From Teredinibacter sp. KSP-S5-2 (GTDB lineage: Bacteria; Pseudomonadota; Gammaproteobacteria; Pseudomonadales; Cellvibrionaceae): a DNA stretch of 64,000 nt. Positions 36,661 to 46,662 of the stretch are shown here, one piece after another. The notes under the pieces were generated by a model. It searched no databases. It was not told the DNA's origin and saw only the letters and a list, made by a program, of their open reading frames with translations. The stretch covers positions 4,555,001 to 4,619,000 of the forward strand of contig NZ_CP120416.1 in assembly GCF_032773895.1 (NCBI RefSeq), in the 5' to 3' direction. A program made the position numbers and the translations under genes. How positions within the stretch are numbered: position 1 is the stretch's first letter; each line of letters starts with the position of its first letter.

Positions 36661-37223
36661 GTGTTTGAAATAGACTGAGATTGCCGAGCCTCCAATATCC
36701 GCTTCTGAATATCCGATTCTTCGATTCCGAGTTCGGCCAAGAGTCCGCTTGGCACTTTGCCGACTGTCAGATTATGTTCGAACCTGATACAAAAAGAGTC
36801 AGATAAAGTCTGAGCCAATACATCTGATAAACGGTAGGAGGGTTCTCTACCGTTTATCGTTATTCAATAGTATTTAAGGTAATTAAGAAAAACGCTTTTT
36901 ATATTTATTAGTATCACCAATTGGTACGTATTTACTCCGCCTTCTTCCCCGCTGTGTGGTTATAAGCAAAACATATAGCCTTATATTTCCCGGGCGTAAA
37001 AACGATAATTTTATGCCTACTAAAGGCTTGAACCACTCTCGCAAAACTGCACTTGGTCACCCATACTCAATATGACTCAGTCACCTATCGTGGCTTTGCA
37101 TCATATCGACAACTGCTTACCCCCTGTTGTCGAGGCTGGAAAAAGCGTCTATGCTGCATAACAGCATCATGAAAATCCAGGGTTGAAAGCACTTATCAAG
37201 CTTTGCCCTCTAAGGAGTTGATC
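36661..37223. other. Intergenic region after the integron array
   Basis: About 560 bases with no credible gene. A perfect 12-base inverted repeat GATAAACGGTAG / CTACCGTTTATC at 36826-36858 with a nine-base loop is the only clear structure; it may be a terminator, though the T tract is weak. The rest probably holds the promoter of the acetoacetyl-CoA synthetase gene. Confidence 0.5.
36826..36858. terminator. Strong inverted repeat downstream of the array
   Basis: Twelve perfectly paired bases around a nine-base loop, followed by GTTATTC. It could terminate transcription from the cassette array or from a lost gene. Confidence 0.5.
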
Positions 37224-39152
37224 ATGCTCTGGCAACCTTCGAAAGAACGTATTCACGCTTCCCAAATGTATCGGTTCATGCATTTTGTTAATGATCATGT
37301 ATCGCCGCTTGCCGAATTGGATTACCCACATCTATACAGTTTTTCCATTAACAAGCCCAATGCATTTTGGCGCAGTCTGTTTGAGTTTTTTCACGTGGCG
37401 CATTCCGGAATTCTTGAACCGGTAAATACCGACGCCGGATTCGAAACCTATGGCTGGTTCCCAAATACCAAACTCAACTTTGCTGAAAACTTGTTAGCAA
37501 AAGGTGCTACAGACAATGTTGCCTTAACATCGATAACTGAAAGCGGTGCGAATCGCAAAGTAACTTACGGTGATTTGCGAGAGCTTGTTGGTTGTGTGAG
37601 TGAGCATCTGACAGGCTTTATTCAGCCAGAAGAAGTGGTTGCCTGTTATATGCCAAATACTTTGGAAACCGTCGTTTCCATGTTGGCGACTACCGCGATT
37701 GGTGGTGTGTTCACATCAACAAGTTGTGATTTTGGTGTCGATGCCGTGGTAGACCGGTTTGAACAAACGGCACCCAGTGTGCTCATTGCTGTGGTTAAAT
37801 ATGAATATAACGGTAAACAGATTGATCAGCTGGAAAAAATACAACAGATTGTAAAACGGCTCCCCACATTAAAAAACGTTGTACTCGTGGACTATTTATC
37901 TCCAGGTAAAAGTATTGATGTTAAAGGCATCGCCAATGCCGTTAGTTGGAATGATGTTGTAAAAAACAAAACTACTCAGCCAAAATATGTAGCGCGTAAT
38001 TTCTCTGACCCGCTATACATCATGTATTCATCCGGTACGACCGGTAAGCCAAAGTGTATTGTGCATTCCGTTGGCGGAACCTTACTGCAACATATTAAAG
38101 AATTGGGCTTACACAGCGATTTTGGCGAAAACAAAACGCTATTTTTCTACACAACCTGTGGTTGGATGATGTGGAACTGGATGGTTTCCGGGTTATTTTT
38201 TGGTGGAACAATAGTTTTGTATGAAGGTGCACCGGCCTACCCGAACACAACGGCGTTTTTGAAAAATATAGAAAATGAAGAGGTATCCATCTTCGGTACC
38301 TCACCCAGGTTTTTAAAAACGCTACAAACCAGTAATACCTCCTTATCGAATATTGACTTCAGTAGTCTGCAAACTATTTTATCCACCGGATCACCGCTGT
38401 TACCGGAGCAGTTTGATTTTGTCTACAACAGCATTAAGTCAGATATTCAATTATCGAGCATCTCCGGTGGCACAGATATTCAAGGATGTTTCTTCCTCGG
38501 CAACCCCATGCTACCGGTCTATTCTGGTGAACTTCAGAGTGCGGGCCTGGGTATGGAAGTTGTGTGTGTGGACAATAACGGCGATGAAGTTGAAGAAGGC
38601 GAATTAATTTGTCGGCATAGTTTTCCTTCCCGTCCTATCCGGTTTTTGAATGATCCTGATGGCGAGAAATTAAAAGACACCTATTTTTCCTATATCGATA
38701 ATGTTTGGTACCACGGGGACTACATTCAAACCACCGAGCATGGTGGTGCCATTTTTCTGGGACGAAGCGATGCGACATTAAACCCTGGCGGGGTTCGTAT
38801 TGGTACAGCGGATATTTATCGGCAACTTGAGAAGTTGAATTATATTGACGACGCAGTATGCATTGGCAAACAAAAAGCGGGTGATATTGATATCTGGCTA
38901 TTTGTCAAAATGAAAGACAACGGCGTGTTAGGCGAAAATCAACTTGCGGAAATCAAGCAAGAGATAAAGGACAACACCTCACCCCGGCATGTGCCGAAAA
39001 AAATAGTGGCTGTGCAGGATATTCCCTACACAAGTTCGGGAAAGAAAATGGAAATGGTGGTGAGCAGGATTATTAATGGACAGGCTATCAACAATCAAAA
39101 TGCTGTAGCCAATCCACAATGCTTGCAGGAGTACCACGATATGGTCTCTTAA
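37224..39152 (+). CDS. Acetoacetyl-CoA synthetase
   Basis: About 642 residues from the ATG at 37224, chosen because AAGGAG lies seven bases before it. An ANL-superfamily ligase that activates acetoacetate with ATP and CoA, allowing ketone-body and polyhydroxybutyrate breakdown products to be used. The acyl-CoA synthetase N-terminal domain ('YSFSINKPNAFWRSLFEF') is followed by the AMP-binding motif 'YIMYSSGTTGKPKCIVHS' (about residue 270), then 'SGGTDIQGCF', 'HGDYIQTTEHGG' and the C-terminal catalytic Lys in 'YTSSGKKMEM'. Its length and lack of an acetyl-CoA-synthetase insert favour the acetoacetate branch. It converges with the next gene and overlaps it by four bases. Confidence 0.9.
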   Translation: MLWQPSKERIHASQMYRFMHFVNDHVSPLAELDYPHLYSFSINKPNAFWRSLFEFFHVAHSGILEPVNTDAGFETYGWFPNTKLNFAENLLAKGATDNVALTSITESGANRKVTYGDLRELVGCVSEHLTGFIQPEEVVACYMPNTLETVVSMLATTAIGGVFTSTSCDFGVDAVVDRFEQTAPSVLIAVVKYEYNGKQIDQLEKIQQIVKRLPTLKNVVLVDYLSPGKSIDVKGIANAVSWNDVVKNKTTQPKYVARNFSDPLYIMYSSGTTGKPKCIVHSVGGTLLQHIKELGLHSDFGENKTLFFYTTCGWMMWNWMVSGLFFGGTIVLYEGAPAYPNTTAFLKNIENEEVSIFGTSPRFLKTLQTSNTSLSNIDFSSLQTILSTGSPLLPEQFDFVYNSIKSDIQLSSISGGTDIQGCFFLGNPMLPVYSGELQSAGLGMEVVCVDNNGDEVEEGELICRHSFPSRPIRFLNDPDGEKLKDTYFSYIDNVWYHGDYIQTTEHGGAIFLGRSDATLNPGGVRIGTADIYRQLEKLNYIDDAVCIGKQKAGDIDIWLFVKMKDNGVLGENQLAEIKQEIKDNTSPRHVPKKIVAVQDIPYTSSGKKMEMVVSRIINGQAINNQNAVANPQCLQEYHDMVS

Positions 39153-39562
39153 TTGTCCACATCATCGACGTCGATTTGCCCAGAAAGTCGACGGCGTATA
39201 TGAGACCAGGACATACCTATGGCCAGTTTTAGGGCGAGCAGTACTTCCATTATCCATACTAATGCAGACACATTTTGCGGTTTAAGCAAGCCTAAATCAT
39301 AAAAGATCCAAATGATAGTCGCAAACAATGCGCCGATAAGTCCAAGCCCGATCATTCCGAGGGAGCGAAATGTTGCGCGAATATAAATTGCCCAGCCGAT
39401 TGTAAGCGTAATCGCTGCCAGGGCTAACCAGGGCGTGAGTTTGGGTAAGCTTTGGGTCAACCAATGAAAATAGGAGTAACCGCTGGGGTTAAACGTTGCC
39501 ATGACTAAAACCAGGGCAAAAAGAAAGCGAATACCAAAACGTTGCCAATCAAACTGCTTCAT
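39149..39562 (-). CDS. Small membrane protein (DUF6524-like)
   Basis: A 137-residue protein with four predicted membrane helices (about 8-25, 40-60, 68-88, 98-118) and an acidic tail 'QIDVDDVDN'. It begins 'MKQFDWQRFGIRFLFALVLVMATFNPSGYSY', a pattern I associate with the DUF6524 family. Function unknown. It is on the same strand as the downstream plsC-gmhB-glyS run. Confidence 0.7.
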   Translation of the reverse strand: MKQFDWQRFGIRFLFALVLVMATFNPSGYSYFHWLTQSLPKLTPWLALAAITLTIGWAIYIRATFRSLGMIGLGLIGALFATIIWIFYDLGLLKPQNVSALVWIMEVLLALKLAIGMSWSHIRRRLSGQIDVDDVDN

Positions 39563-39566
39563 CTAT

Positions 39567-40307
39567 TTATTCTCCAATTTCTTGTGGTAAACGCGCCATC
39601 TGATCTTCTATCCAGGCTTCAGCCTCGGCGGTTACCTGTTTACTGTTCTTACCTTCCGTAGAAATCGGTTCGCCGACGATCACTTGGATAACGCCGGGAT
39701 ACTTTCGAAACTTTTCTTCCGCCGGCCAGCAAATACCGGAGTTCATAGCCACGGGAATAACATCGCAACCTGCTGTACAGGCGATATCAGCACCACTTCG
39801 TGCGTATTTTCCTTTTTCTTTAAGCTTCATCCGTGTGCCTTCAGGAAAAATAATGACGTTAAAGCCTTCGGCAATCCGTTTGGTGCCTTCCGATTTGACT
39901 TGTCTTAATGCATTTTTCGGGTCGCTGCGATCAATCGCAATGGGGTAGAGAGCACGTAAACCCCAGCCAAAGAAAGGAATATCAAGCAGCTCTTTTTTTA
40001 ATATTGTGGAAGCCGGCCAAAACGAACCCTGCAGGAATAAGGTTTCCCAGGTACTTTGGTGTTTTGATAACACCACGGCCGGTTGGGTTTTTGTTCGAAG
40101 AATATTTTCCATTCCGTGAATCTGATAACGGACGCCGCAAATAACTTTCACCAGGAAAACAATAAAGTGTGTCCAACTGACAATAATACGATGGCGGGCT
40201 TTTGCCGGTAGAAGCCAGGTAAACACCGAGATAGTCCCGTATGTCACGGTGGTGCAAAAATAGATAACGGCAAAAATAGAAGAACGAAAATAAAGCACTA
40301 GTGGCAC
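39567..40307 (-). CDS. plsC: 1-acyl-sn-glycerol-3-phosphate acyltransferase (PlsC-like)
   Basis: A 246-residue acyltransferase that makes phosphatidic acid from lysophosphatidate. An N-terminal membrane helix (about 9-30) is followed by motif I 'SKHQSTWETLF' (the His-x4-acidic motif is present as HQSTWE), motif III 'FPEGTRMKLKEKGKYARSG' and motif IV 'VIPVAMNSG'. It lies four bases after gmhB. The same acyltransferase-gmhB-glyS order is found near oriC in pseudomonads. Confidence 0.88.
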   Translation of the reverse strand: MPLVLYFRSSIFAVIYFCTTVTYGTISVFTWLLPAKARHRIIVSWTHFIVFLVKVICGVRYQIHGMENILRTKTQPAVVLSKHQSTWETLFLQGSFWPASTILKKELLDIPFFGWGLRALYPIAIDRSDPKNALRQVKSEGTKRIAEGFNVIIFPEGTRMKLKEKGKYARSGADIACTAGCDVIPVAMNSGICWPAEEKFRKYPGVIQVIVGEPISTEGKNSKQVTAEAEAWIEDQMARLPQEIGE

Positions 40308-40311
40308 CCAG

Positions 40312-40875
40312 TTAGTCGTTAATTAGGTAATAAGCAAAATCGGATAACCGATCAAATATTTTCACTGCCTGCAATCTTGGATCCTGCGCTATTGCGTTGG
40401 GTAACGCCTGCTCCGTTTTTTCTCCTTTCCCTGATCGAACCAGGATTGGTTGACAGTTTTTGGCAAGTGCTAGTTGTAGATCTTTTAATGAGTCACCAAC
40501 CAGATAGCAGCCGGCAACATTAATCTGTTTATCTTGTTCTAATTGGTCGATCAGGCCGGTTCTGGGTTTACGACAGCTACAGTTGTCGTCTGGCCCATGG
40601 GGGCAAAAATAAATTGCCTCTATTTGTCCGCCGCATTCCTCAACCAGCCGGCACATCTTGTTGTGCATTGCAGATAAGGTTGCGAGAGAAAAATATCCTC
40701 TGGCCAAACCTGACTGGTTGGTAATGACGGCAACTTTATAACCCTGTCGGGTTAACTGGGCGATGGCTTCTATACTCCCGGGAACAGGCACCCATTCCTC
40801 AGGAGATTTAATATATGCATCGGAATCGTGATTTATTACACCATCCCGATCCAGTAGTAGCCACTGCTTGTCCAT
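40312..40875 (-). CDS. gmhB: D-glycero-beta-D-manno-heptose-1,7-bisphosphate 7-phosphatase
   Basis: A 187-residue HAD-superfamily phosphatase of the ADP-heptose pathway that feeds lipopolysaccharide core synthesis. The DxD nucleophile motif is 'LLLDRDGVINHDSD' (Asp at about 8 and 10). The zinc-binding loop 'CPHGPDDNCSCRKP' (about 95-108) is typical of GmhB. The family signature 'VGDSLKDLQLA' is present. It sits three bases after glyS. Confidence 0.93.
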   Translation of the reverse strand: MDKQWLLLDRDGVINHDSDAYIKSPEEWVPVPGSIEAIAQLTRQGYKVAVITNQSGLARGYFSLATLSAMHNKMCRLVEECGGQIEAIYFCPHGPDDNCSCRKPRTGLIDQLEQDKQINVAGCYLVGDSLKDLQLALAKNCQPILVRSGKGEKTEQALPNAIAQDPRLQAVKIFDRLSDFAYYLIND

Positions 40876-40878
40876 TCC

Positions 40879-42954
40879 CTATTTTTTTACATCCAGATAA
40901 GAAATGTCTGCGACTTCGAGGAACAACGCACGAAGTTGGCCGAGTAACGCTAAACGATTATTCTTAAGCGATTCATCGTCTGCCATAACCATTACATTGT
41001 CGAAGAAATTATCTACAGGTTGCTGGAGCGCTGCCAAAGCTGAAAGTGCTTTGGTGTAATCCCCGGCAGCAAATATCGGGCTGACTTCATCCTGCAAACG
41101 CTTTAATTCGGAGGCCAGTTGTTTCTCGGCATCTTCCTGTAAAAGTGCCTCATCCACGTGTTGAGCAATTTCCTGGTCCTGTTTATTCAGGATATTAGAT
41201 ACACGCTTATTCGCTGCGGCCAAAGCGGGTGCTTCTTTGAGTTGTTTAAACTCGGCAACCGCATGAACGCGCTTGTTAATATCGACAGGCACAGAAAGCT
41301 GCTTCGCATGGACTGCCTGGAATACTTCAGCAGGGTAATCTTCTTCGTACCATGCGCGGAAGCGTTCCAACATGTAGTTGAGTACATCATTCACTACGGT
41401 TTGCGCTTTATCCAAACCGGTGAAGTGAGTGGCTGCTTGAGTAATTAATTCCTCAAGATCCAGGGCGTAACCTTTTTCCACCAGAATACGTAAAGCACCA
41501 AGGGAAGCGCGTCGTAACGCAAATGGGTCTTTCGAACCTGTTGGGATCTGACCGATACCAAATATGCCGGTGATGGTATCCAGGCGATCTGCCAGTGCAA
41601 TAATGGCACCGGTCGTCGTTTCGGGTAGATCGTCCCCGGCAAACTTAGGCATGTATTGCTCAACAATTGCCTGGGCAACTTCGGCATCTTCGCCGTCATT
41701 TAGCGCGTAGTGATAACCGGCAATGCCTTGCATGTCTGGAAATTCATAAACCATGCTGCTGACCAAGTCGGATTTACACAACTCAGCTGCGCGGGCAACT
41801 TTATCTGAGTTGGCTTCGGCGATTTTTTCAGCGATAAACAATGCGAGTTTTTTGATTCGTTCTGTTTTATCAAAAATGGTTCCCAGTTGTGCCTGAAAGA
41901 CAACATTTTTAAGACGTTCGCGCTGGGCAACTAAATTGGTTTTCTTATCGGTTTCAAAGAAAAACGCTGCATCGGCAAGGCGAGGGCGAATCACTCGTTC
42001 GTTACCTTCAATCACTTCACGCGCGTCTGCGCTATCGAGATTAGCAACGGTAATAAAATTGGGTAGCAACTTGCCATTGGCATCGACAACATGAAAATAC
42101 TTTTGATGTTCTTTCATGGAAGAAATCAACGCTTCGGCGGGTACCTGCAAAAACTCTTCATCGAAGTTACCAGCAAGAGGAACTGGCCACTCAACCAGCG
42201 CAGTCACTTCATCCAACAGGTCTTCACTAATTACTGCTTCGCCTTCTAGTGACTCCGCACACTGTTTAACTTGTTCGACGATGACATTTTGTCGCTCAGA
42301 AAAGTCAGCGATTACTTTGCCGGTATCTTTCAATAAGGATTCGTATTCGTCCGGCGTGGATACTTCGATTTGCTGATTAAAGTGAAAACGATGGCCGAAA
42401 GTTTTATTTGAAGACTGTGTATCGAGAATGTTTTCGTTTAATACGGTGTCGCCAAACAAAATAAGTGACCAGTGTACAGGTCGAACAAACTCCGATCGCG
42501 ATGCACCCCAGCGCATGCGCTTTTTAATAGGCAAATTATCCAATGAGGTTCGAATAATATCGCCAATCAATGATTCGGTTTTCTCTCCGCCTGCGGATTT
42601 GGCAAAAAACAGTTTATCAACTTTGCCATCGCTTTTAGCAACAAGAGCGGATACATCGATGCCACTCTTTTTGGCAAATGCTTCAGCAGCTTTGGTGGGT
42701 TTACCGGCATCGTCAAAAGCGATGTTAGCGGGTGGCCCCCAGACAGCCACTTCTTCGACCGGTGTTTTTTCATCGAGACCTTTAATTAATACCGCTAACC
42801 TGCGTGGTGTCGCGAAGCTTTTTACTTCGCCGAATTGTAGTTTAGCTGTGGTCAGGCCGTTTTCTATACCGCTGGTAAACGCTTCCGAAAGGGCTTTAAG
42901 CGAGGTCGGTGGTAGCTCTTCTGTACCAATTTCTATAAGCAGATCTTTGGACAT
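40879..42954 (-). CDS. glyS: Glycyl-tRNA synthetase beta subunit
   Basis: A 691-residue beta chain of the bacterial alpha2-beta2 glycyl-tRNA synthetase. It begins '[20 protein letters not shown]', which is diagnostic. It includes the HD-like core ('LADRLDTITGIFGIGQIPTGSKDPFALRRA') and a C-terminal anticodon-binding DALR-type domain. Its start overlaps the glyQ stop by one base, so the subunits are made in a coupled way. Confidence 0.98.
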   Translation of the reverse strand: MSKDLLIEIGTEELPPTSLKALSEAFTSGIENGLTTAKLQFGEVKSFATPRRLAVLIKGLDEKTPVEEVAVWGPPANIAFDDAGKPTKAAEAFAKKSGIDVSALVAKSDGKVDKLFFAKSAGGEKTESLIGDIIRTSLDNLPIKKRMRWGASRSEFVRPVHWSLILFGDTVLNENILDTQSSNKTFGHRFHFNQQIEVSTPDEYESLLKDTGKVIADFSERQNVIVEQVKQCAESLEGEAVISEDLLDEVTALVEWPVPLAGNFDEEFLQVPAEALISSMKEHQKYFHVVDANGKLLPNFITVANLDSADAREVIEGNERVIRPRLADAAFFFETDKKTNLVAQRERLKNVVFQAQLGTIFDKTERIKKLALFIAEKIAEANSDKVARAAELCKSDLVSSMVYEFPDMQGIAGYHYALNDGEDAEVAQAIVEQYMPKFAGDDLPETTTGAIIALADRLDTITGIFGIGQIPTGSKDPFALRRASLGALRILVEKGYALDLEELITQAATHFTGLDKAQTVVNDVLNYMLERFRAWYEEDYPAEVFQAVHAKQLSVPVDINKRVHAVAEFKQLKEAPALAAANKRVSNILNKQDQEIAQHVDEALLQEDAEKQLASELKRLQDEVSPIFAAGDYTKALSALAALQQPVDNFFDNVMVMADDESLKNNRLALLGQLRALFLEVADISYLDVKK

Positions 42955-43919
42955 TACTGCGCTCCTTTTTCAGCGGCGTTTTCTTCTTGGGCTTTCTTTG
43001 TTACTTCCTCTCGCAGTTTTTCCGGTGCGAGTGGGAAGCCCAACTTCAAGCGCGCATTGAAATAGGCTTGAGCTACGCTACGTGCCAGAGTTCGAACACG
43101 TAAAATAAAGCGTTGTCTCTCGGTAACGGATATCGCTTGTCTGGCATCGAGCAGGTTGAACGCATGGGAAGCTTTCATCACCATTTCGTATGCTGGTAGT
43201 GGCAAGCCTTTCTCGATCAGAGCGTTGCATTCGGATTCACACACATCAAAGGTGTGGAATAGAAACTCAACATTGGCGTGATTAAAGTTGAAGTCGGACA
43301 TTTCGACTTCGTTTTGATGGAACACATCGCCATAGGTCACGATCGAGCCGTCTGGCGCATGGGTCCAAACCAAATCGTAAATTGAGCTTTTGTTTTGCAG
43401 GTACATGGCGATACGTTCCAGGCCGTAGGTGATCTCACCGGTCACCGGATAGCATTCAAGGCCGCCAACCTGTTGGAAATAGGTAAACTGGGTCACTTCC
43501 ATACCGTTCAGCCAGACTTCCCAGCCCAAGCCCCATGCACCAAGGGTGGGGGATTCCCAGTTGTCTTCTACAAAACGGATATCGTGGATACCGGTATCGA
43601 TACCCAAGTACTCTAGAGAGCCAAGATACAGATCTTGTATGTTGGATGGAGAAGGCTTAAGCACAACCTGGAACTGATAGTAGTGCTGCAAACGGTTGGG
43701 GTTTTCGCCATAACGACCATCGGTAGGACGGCGACAAGGCTGGACATAGGCGCTATTCCAGGTTTCTGGACCGATAGCCCGTAAAAAAGTCGCTGGGTGG
43801 AAGGTGCCTGCGCCCACTTCAAGGTCGAGTGGTTGGAGAATAACGCAGCCTTTTTCTGCCCAGTATTCCTGCAGCGCAAGAATCAGGCCCTGAAATGTTG
43901 AAACATCGGGGTTCGACAC
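42954..43919 (-). CDS. glyQ: Glycyl-tRNA synthetase alpha subunit
   Basis: A 321-residue catalytic alpha subunit. The start '[35 protein letters not shown]' and the motif 2 region '[28 protein letters not shown]' are canonical. The C-terminal tail beyond about residue 300 ('[18 protein letters not shown]') is slightly longer than usual. It heads glyQ-glyS-gmhB-plsC and is divergent from the LpxL-like acyltransferase gene. Confidence 0.98.
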   Translation of the reverse strand: MSNPDVSTFQGLILALQEYWAEKGCVILQPLDLEVGAGTFHPATFLRAIGPETWNSAYVQPCRRPTDGRYGENPNRLQHYYQFQVVLKPSPSNIQDLYLGSLEYLGIDTGIHDIRFVEDNWESPTLGAWGLGWEVWLNGMEVTQFTYFQQVGGLECYPVTGEITYGLERIAMYLQNKSSIYDLVWTHAPDGSIVTYGDVFHQNEVEMSDFNFNHANVEFLFHTFDVCESECNALIEKGLPLPAYEMVMKASHAFNLLDARQAISVTERQRFILRVRTLARSVAQAYFNARLKLGFPLAPEKLREEVTKKAQEENAAEKGAQ

Positions 43920-44141
43920 AGTTCTGTCTCTCTAGGATTAGTTTTTATATGAATAAGAAGCCCGCAATTATAGCGGTTGCGCTTCCTATGTACCAAGGCC
44001 AGATCGTGACAAAAAGGCTTTACGCTGACTGAGAGCAACATGAATTTCCAGGAATCCTTTGAGTTATGCACTAAATTTGGCAAAATAGGCCCTTATTCAG
44101 CGTACTTTTCTGCTTTTCTTACCCGTCACCAACGGCATTCC

Positions 44142-45029
44142 ATGAAAACAATCAAATCCAGGCTCGTTCTTATCCTTCTTAAATCACTTGGCTTGCTTCC
44201 GTTATCTGTTGCGAGGGCGATAGGCAGTTTGGTTGGTCGTATTATGTGGTTAAGTCAGGATCGTAATTGCAAGGTGACCCTACGTAACCTGGAGCTGTGT
44301 TATCCGGATATGAGCGAGGAAGAGCGGGTAAAGATGGCAAAGGTGTCGTTGAGGGAAAGTAGTAAGGTGTTTTTTGAATCCCTTGTGGTGTATCGCCGCA
44401 GCCCGCAATGGCTGGAAAGCAAGATCGTTGCTGTATACGGGCAGGAGCTGATCGAAAAGGCTTTGAGTGAGGATAAAGGACTCATTTTTCTTGGCCCCCA
44501 CCTGGGCAACTGGGAAGTGATCGGGCAAAAAGTTTCGCAGCTTGGCCAGCTGACCGCCCTGTATATGCCGCCGAAACACACCTACCTTGAAGAGTTTGTA
44601 CTGGATGCCAGAGAGAAGCAGGGTGGAATCTTCTTACCTGCAACCATAAAAGGGGTTGCCGGTTTGGTGAAGGCGCTGAAGAAAAAGGAGATTGTCGGCA
44701 TTCTGCCCGATCAGGTCCCCGATATGGGTTGGGTTTTTGCACCGTTTTTTGGTGTGAGGGCAGGCACCATGACATTGGTACATGGGCTGTTGTCCAAGGT
44801 GCCTTGCAATGTGATCAGTTGCGTGGCCATTCGCTGTAAGGCTGGGTTCGAAATCCACTATGTTGCGGTTCCCGAAGAAATTTACAGCGACGACCAGCAA
44901 ACCAGTGTGGCGGCGTTAAACCAAGCCGTTGAGCGTTGTGTTCAACTAAAACCTGAGCAGTACCAGTGGGAATACAAACGTTTTAAAGCGCGAAAAGACT
45001 TTAATGAACCCTGTTTGTATTGGGATTAA
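44142..45029 (+). CDS. Lipid A biosynthesis acyltransferase (LpxL/HtrB family)
   Basis: About 295 residues from the ATG at 44142, where family similarity begins ('MKTIKSRLVLILLKSLGLLPL'); an upstream ATG at 44040 would add 34 residues without family support. The catalytic motif 'GPHLGNWEVIG' (HxxxxE type) and 'LPDQVPDMGWVFAPFFG' are characteristic. It transfers a secondary acyl chain to Kdo2-lipid IVA or a related precursor. The position next to glyQ matches the acyltransferase beside glyQS in pseudomonads. Confidence 0.88.
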   Translation: MKTIKSRLVLILLKSLGLLPLSVARAIGSLVGRIMWLSQDRNCKVTLRNLELCYPDMSEEERVKMAKVSLRESSKVFFESLVVYRRSPQWLESKIVAVYGQELIEKALSEDKGLIFLGPHLGNWEVIGQKVSQLGQLTALYMPPKHTYLEEFVLDAREKQGGIFLPATIKGVAGLVKALKKKEIVGILPDQVPDMGWVFAPFFGVRAGTMTLVHGLLSKVPCNVISCVAIRCKAGFEIHYVAVPEEIYSDDQQTSVAALNQAVERCVQLKPEQYQWEYKRFKARKDFNEPCLYWD

Positions 45030-45201
45030 GCGATACGAACAAGAAGCGTGATTTAATTCAAAATCTGCTGCGGTCTTATTTTCTAAAATCCAATGACTGG
45101 CCCATAGTCAATATACGCCCTGTGCACTTGCCAAGGTGGCCTTTTTCGCTCAGGCTGTGGGTTGCACTGTCAGGTGGGCTTGTGACTCTGGATGCCGTGA
45201 A

Positions 45202-46662
45202 ATGATAATAATTCCTACTGAAAAATCCTTTGATTGGAAGCATGCCCCAATCGCCCTGTTTACCATTGTGTTGTTGAACATTTTCTTTTTCTTTTCCTAC
45301 CAAATGGATGATCAAAAGAAAATCACTGAAGCCCTGGTTGATTATCAGCGTTTTGAGTTCTTCCAGCATGAATGGACCCTATATCAAGAGTATCTAAAAG
45401 CCTCTGATCAAATGGATACTCTGGAAGACTCCCAATTCATGTATGAAGACGATGAAGTTGAGGCTTTGAGTGTCTCCATGCTAATGGATTTTGAGTTTTA
45501 CGAATACCTGCGTGACCACTCGGAACGGTTTTTCCTGCTTGCCAAAATGAATGAATTCAAAGCGCGGGAATGGAGCATCGAGCGGCGGGCAATCCACAAT
45601 AAGATGAAGCAGGTCAGCTCCATTGCCCATGGTTTAATTCCAAAGGAAATCGGTGTTTTTGATTTAGTTAGTCACCAGTTTTTGCATGGCGACTTAATGC
45701 ATCTGGTCGGCAATATGTTTTTCCTTGTTGTCTGCGGCTTTGCTGTCGAAGCGGCAATTGGTTCACTTAAATTTACGGGTTTCTATTTACTGTCCGGTAT
45801 TGTTGGCGGCCTCTCCCATTGTCTGGTTGATTTGCAAAGCACTGTCCCTCTTATTGGCGCCTCCGGTGCAATATCCGGTGTGATGGCCATGTATCTGGCC
45901 GTTTTTAGATTAAAGAAAATTGAATTCTTTTATTGGATATTTGCTTTTGTTGGTTATTTTAAAGCACCGGCGCTGCTTATTTTGCCTGTATACATTGGCA
46001 TGGAGTTATTTAACTATTTTGCCTACCCAGATTCGAATGTTGCTTTTATGGCCCACACTGGCGGGTTTATTGCCGGGGCGGCAGCAATAGCGATTACTTT
46101 GAAGCTCCAACCTTTATCAACGGCGTTGAATCAGGAGTATGTCGAGCAAGACACCACCATCGACCCGGCAAAAGAGAAACTGGCAAAGATATACAGCGCA
46201 ATCGATAGTTACAGTTTCAGTACGGCGTTGGGTTTACTTAATCAGTATCTTGAAGAAGAAAAAAATACCTTTGATCTGCAATTCTTAAAATATACCTTGT
46301 GTAAGTTAACCGGTAGTGAGCAACTGACTCAAAGCCTTATTGAGTTGTTCAGTAATAAACGTTATACCGAGGAACAACTGCACAAGTTGTCATTGTTGTG
46401 GCGAGAATACGCAGATGTACGTGAAGAGTTGGATGATGATCACGCAATGAACATTGCGCTCAATATGGTGAGTCATAATATGCTTGAGTTAGCGGAAGGG
46501 ATATTCAGCAAAATTTATCGTGACAATAAAACTCATACTCAACTTGGCGTGCTTGCCAAAAAACTCGCTTTGATTTATGGCGAGCAAAATAACCACAATA
46601 AACAGCTTCATTTTAATCAGATTGCGGAACAATTAATCGGAGGAAATAATGGACAGCTGTAA
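45202..46662 (+). CDS. Rhomboid-family membrane protease with helical C-terminal extension
   Basis: About 486 residues from the ATG at 45202, which lies just before the first membrane helix; the open frame extends 22 codons further upstream. After helix 1 (about 18-34) comes a soluble insert, then the rhomboid core with 'HQFLHGDLMHLVGNMFFL', 'GASGAISGVMAMYLA' (catalytic Ser) and 'AHTGGFIAGAAAIA' (catalytic His). The C-terminal 160 residues are helical and TPR-like. The gene overlaps the next one by 14 bases, so they probably act together. Confidence 0.87.
   Translation: MIIIPTEKSFDWKHAPIALFTIVLLNIFFFFSYQMDDQKKITEALVDYQRFEFFQHEWTLYQEYLKASDQMDTLEDSQFMYEDDEVEALSVSMLMDFEFYEYLRDHSERFFLLAKMNEFKAREWSIERRAIHNKMKQVSSIAHGLIPKEIGVFDLVSHQFLHGDLMHLVGNMFFLVVCGFAVEAAIGSLKFTGFYLLSGIVGGLSHCLVDLQSTVPLIGASGAISGVMAMYLAVFRLKKIEFFYWIFAFVGYFKAPALLILPVYIGMELFNYFAYPDSNVAFMAHTGGFIAGAAAIAITLKLQPLSTALNQEYVEQDTTIDPAKEKLAKIYSAIDSYSFSTALGLLNQYLEEEKNTFDLQFLKYTLCKLTGSEQLTQSLIELFSNKRYTEEQLHKLSLLWREYADVREELDDDHAMNIALNMVSHNMLELAEGIFSKIYRDNKTHTQLGVLAKKLALIYGEQNNHNKQLHFNQIAEQLIGGNNGQL

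Noticed and set aside
37380-37410. TTTTCACGTGG as a third parS
   Set aside because: Only the left half matches the 16-base palindrome; the right arm is absent.
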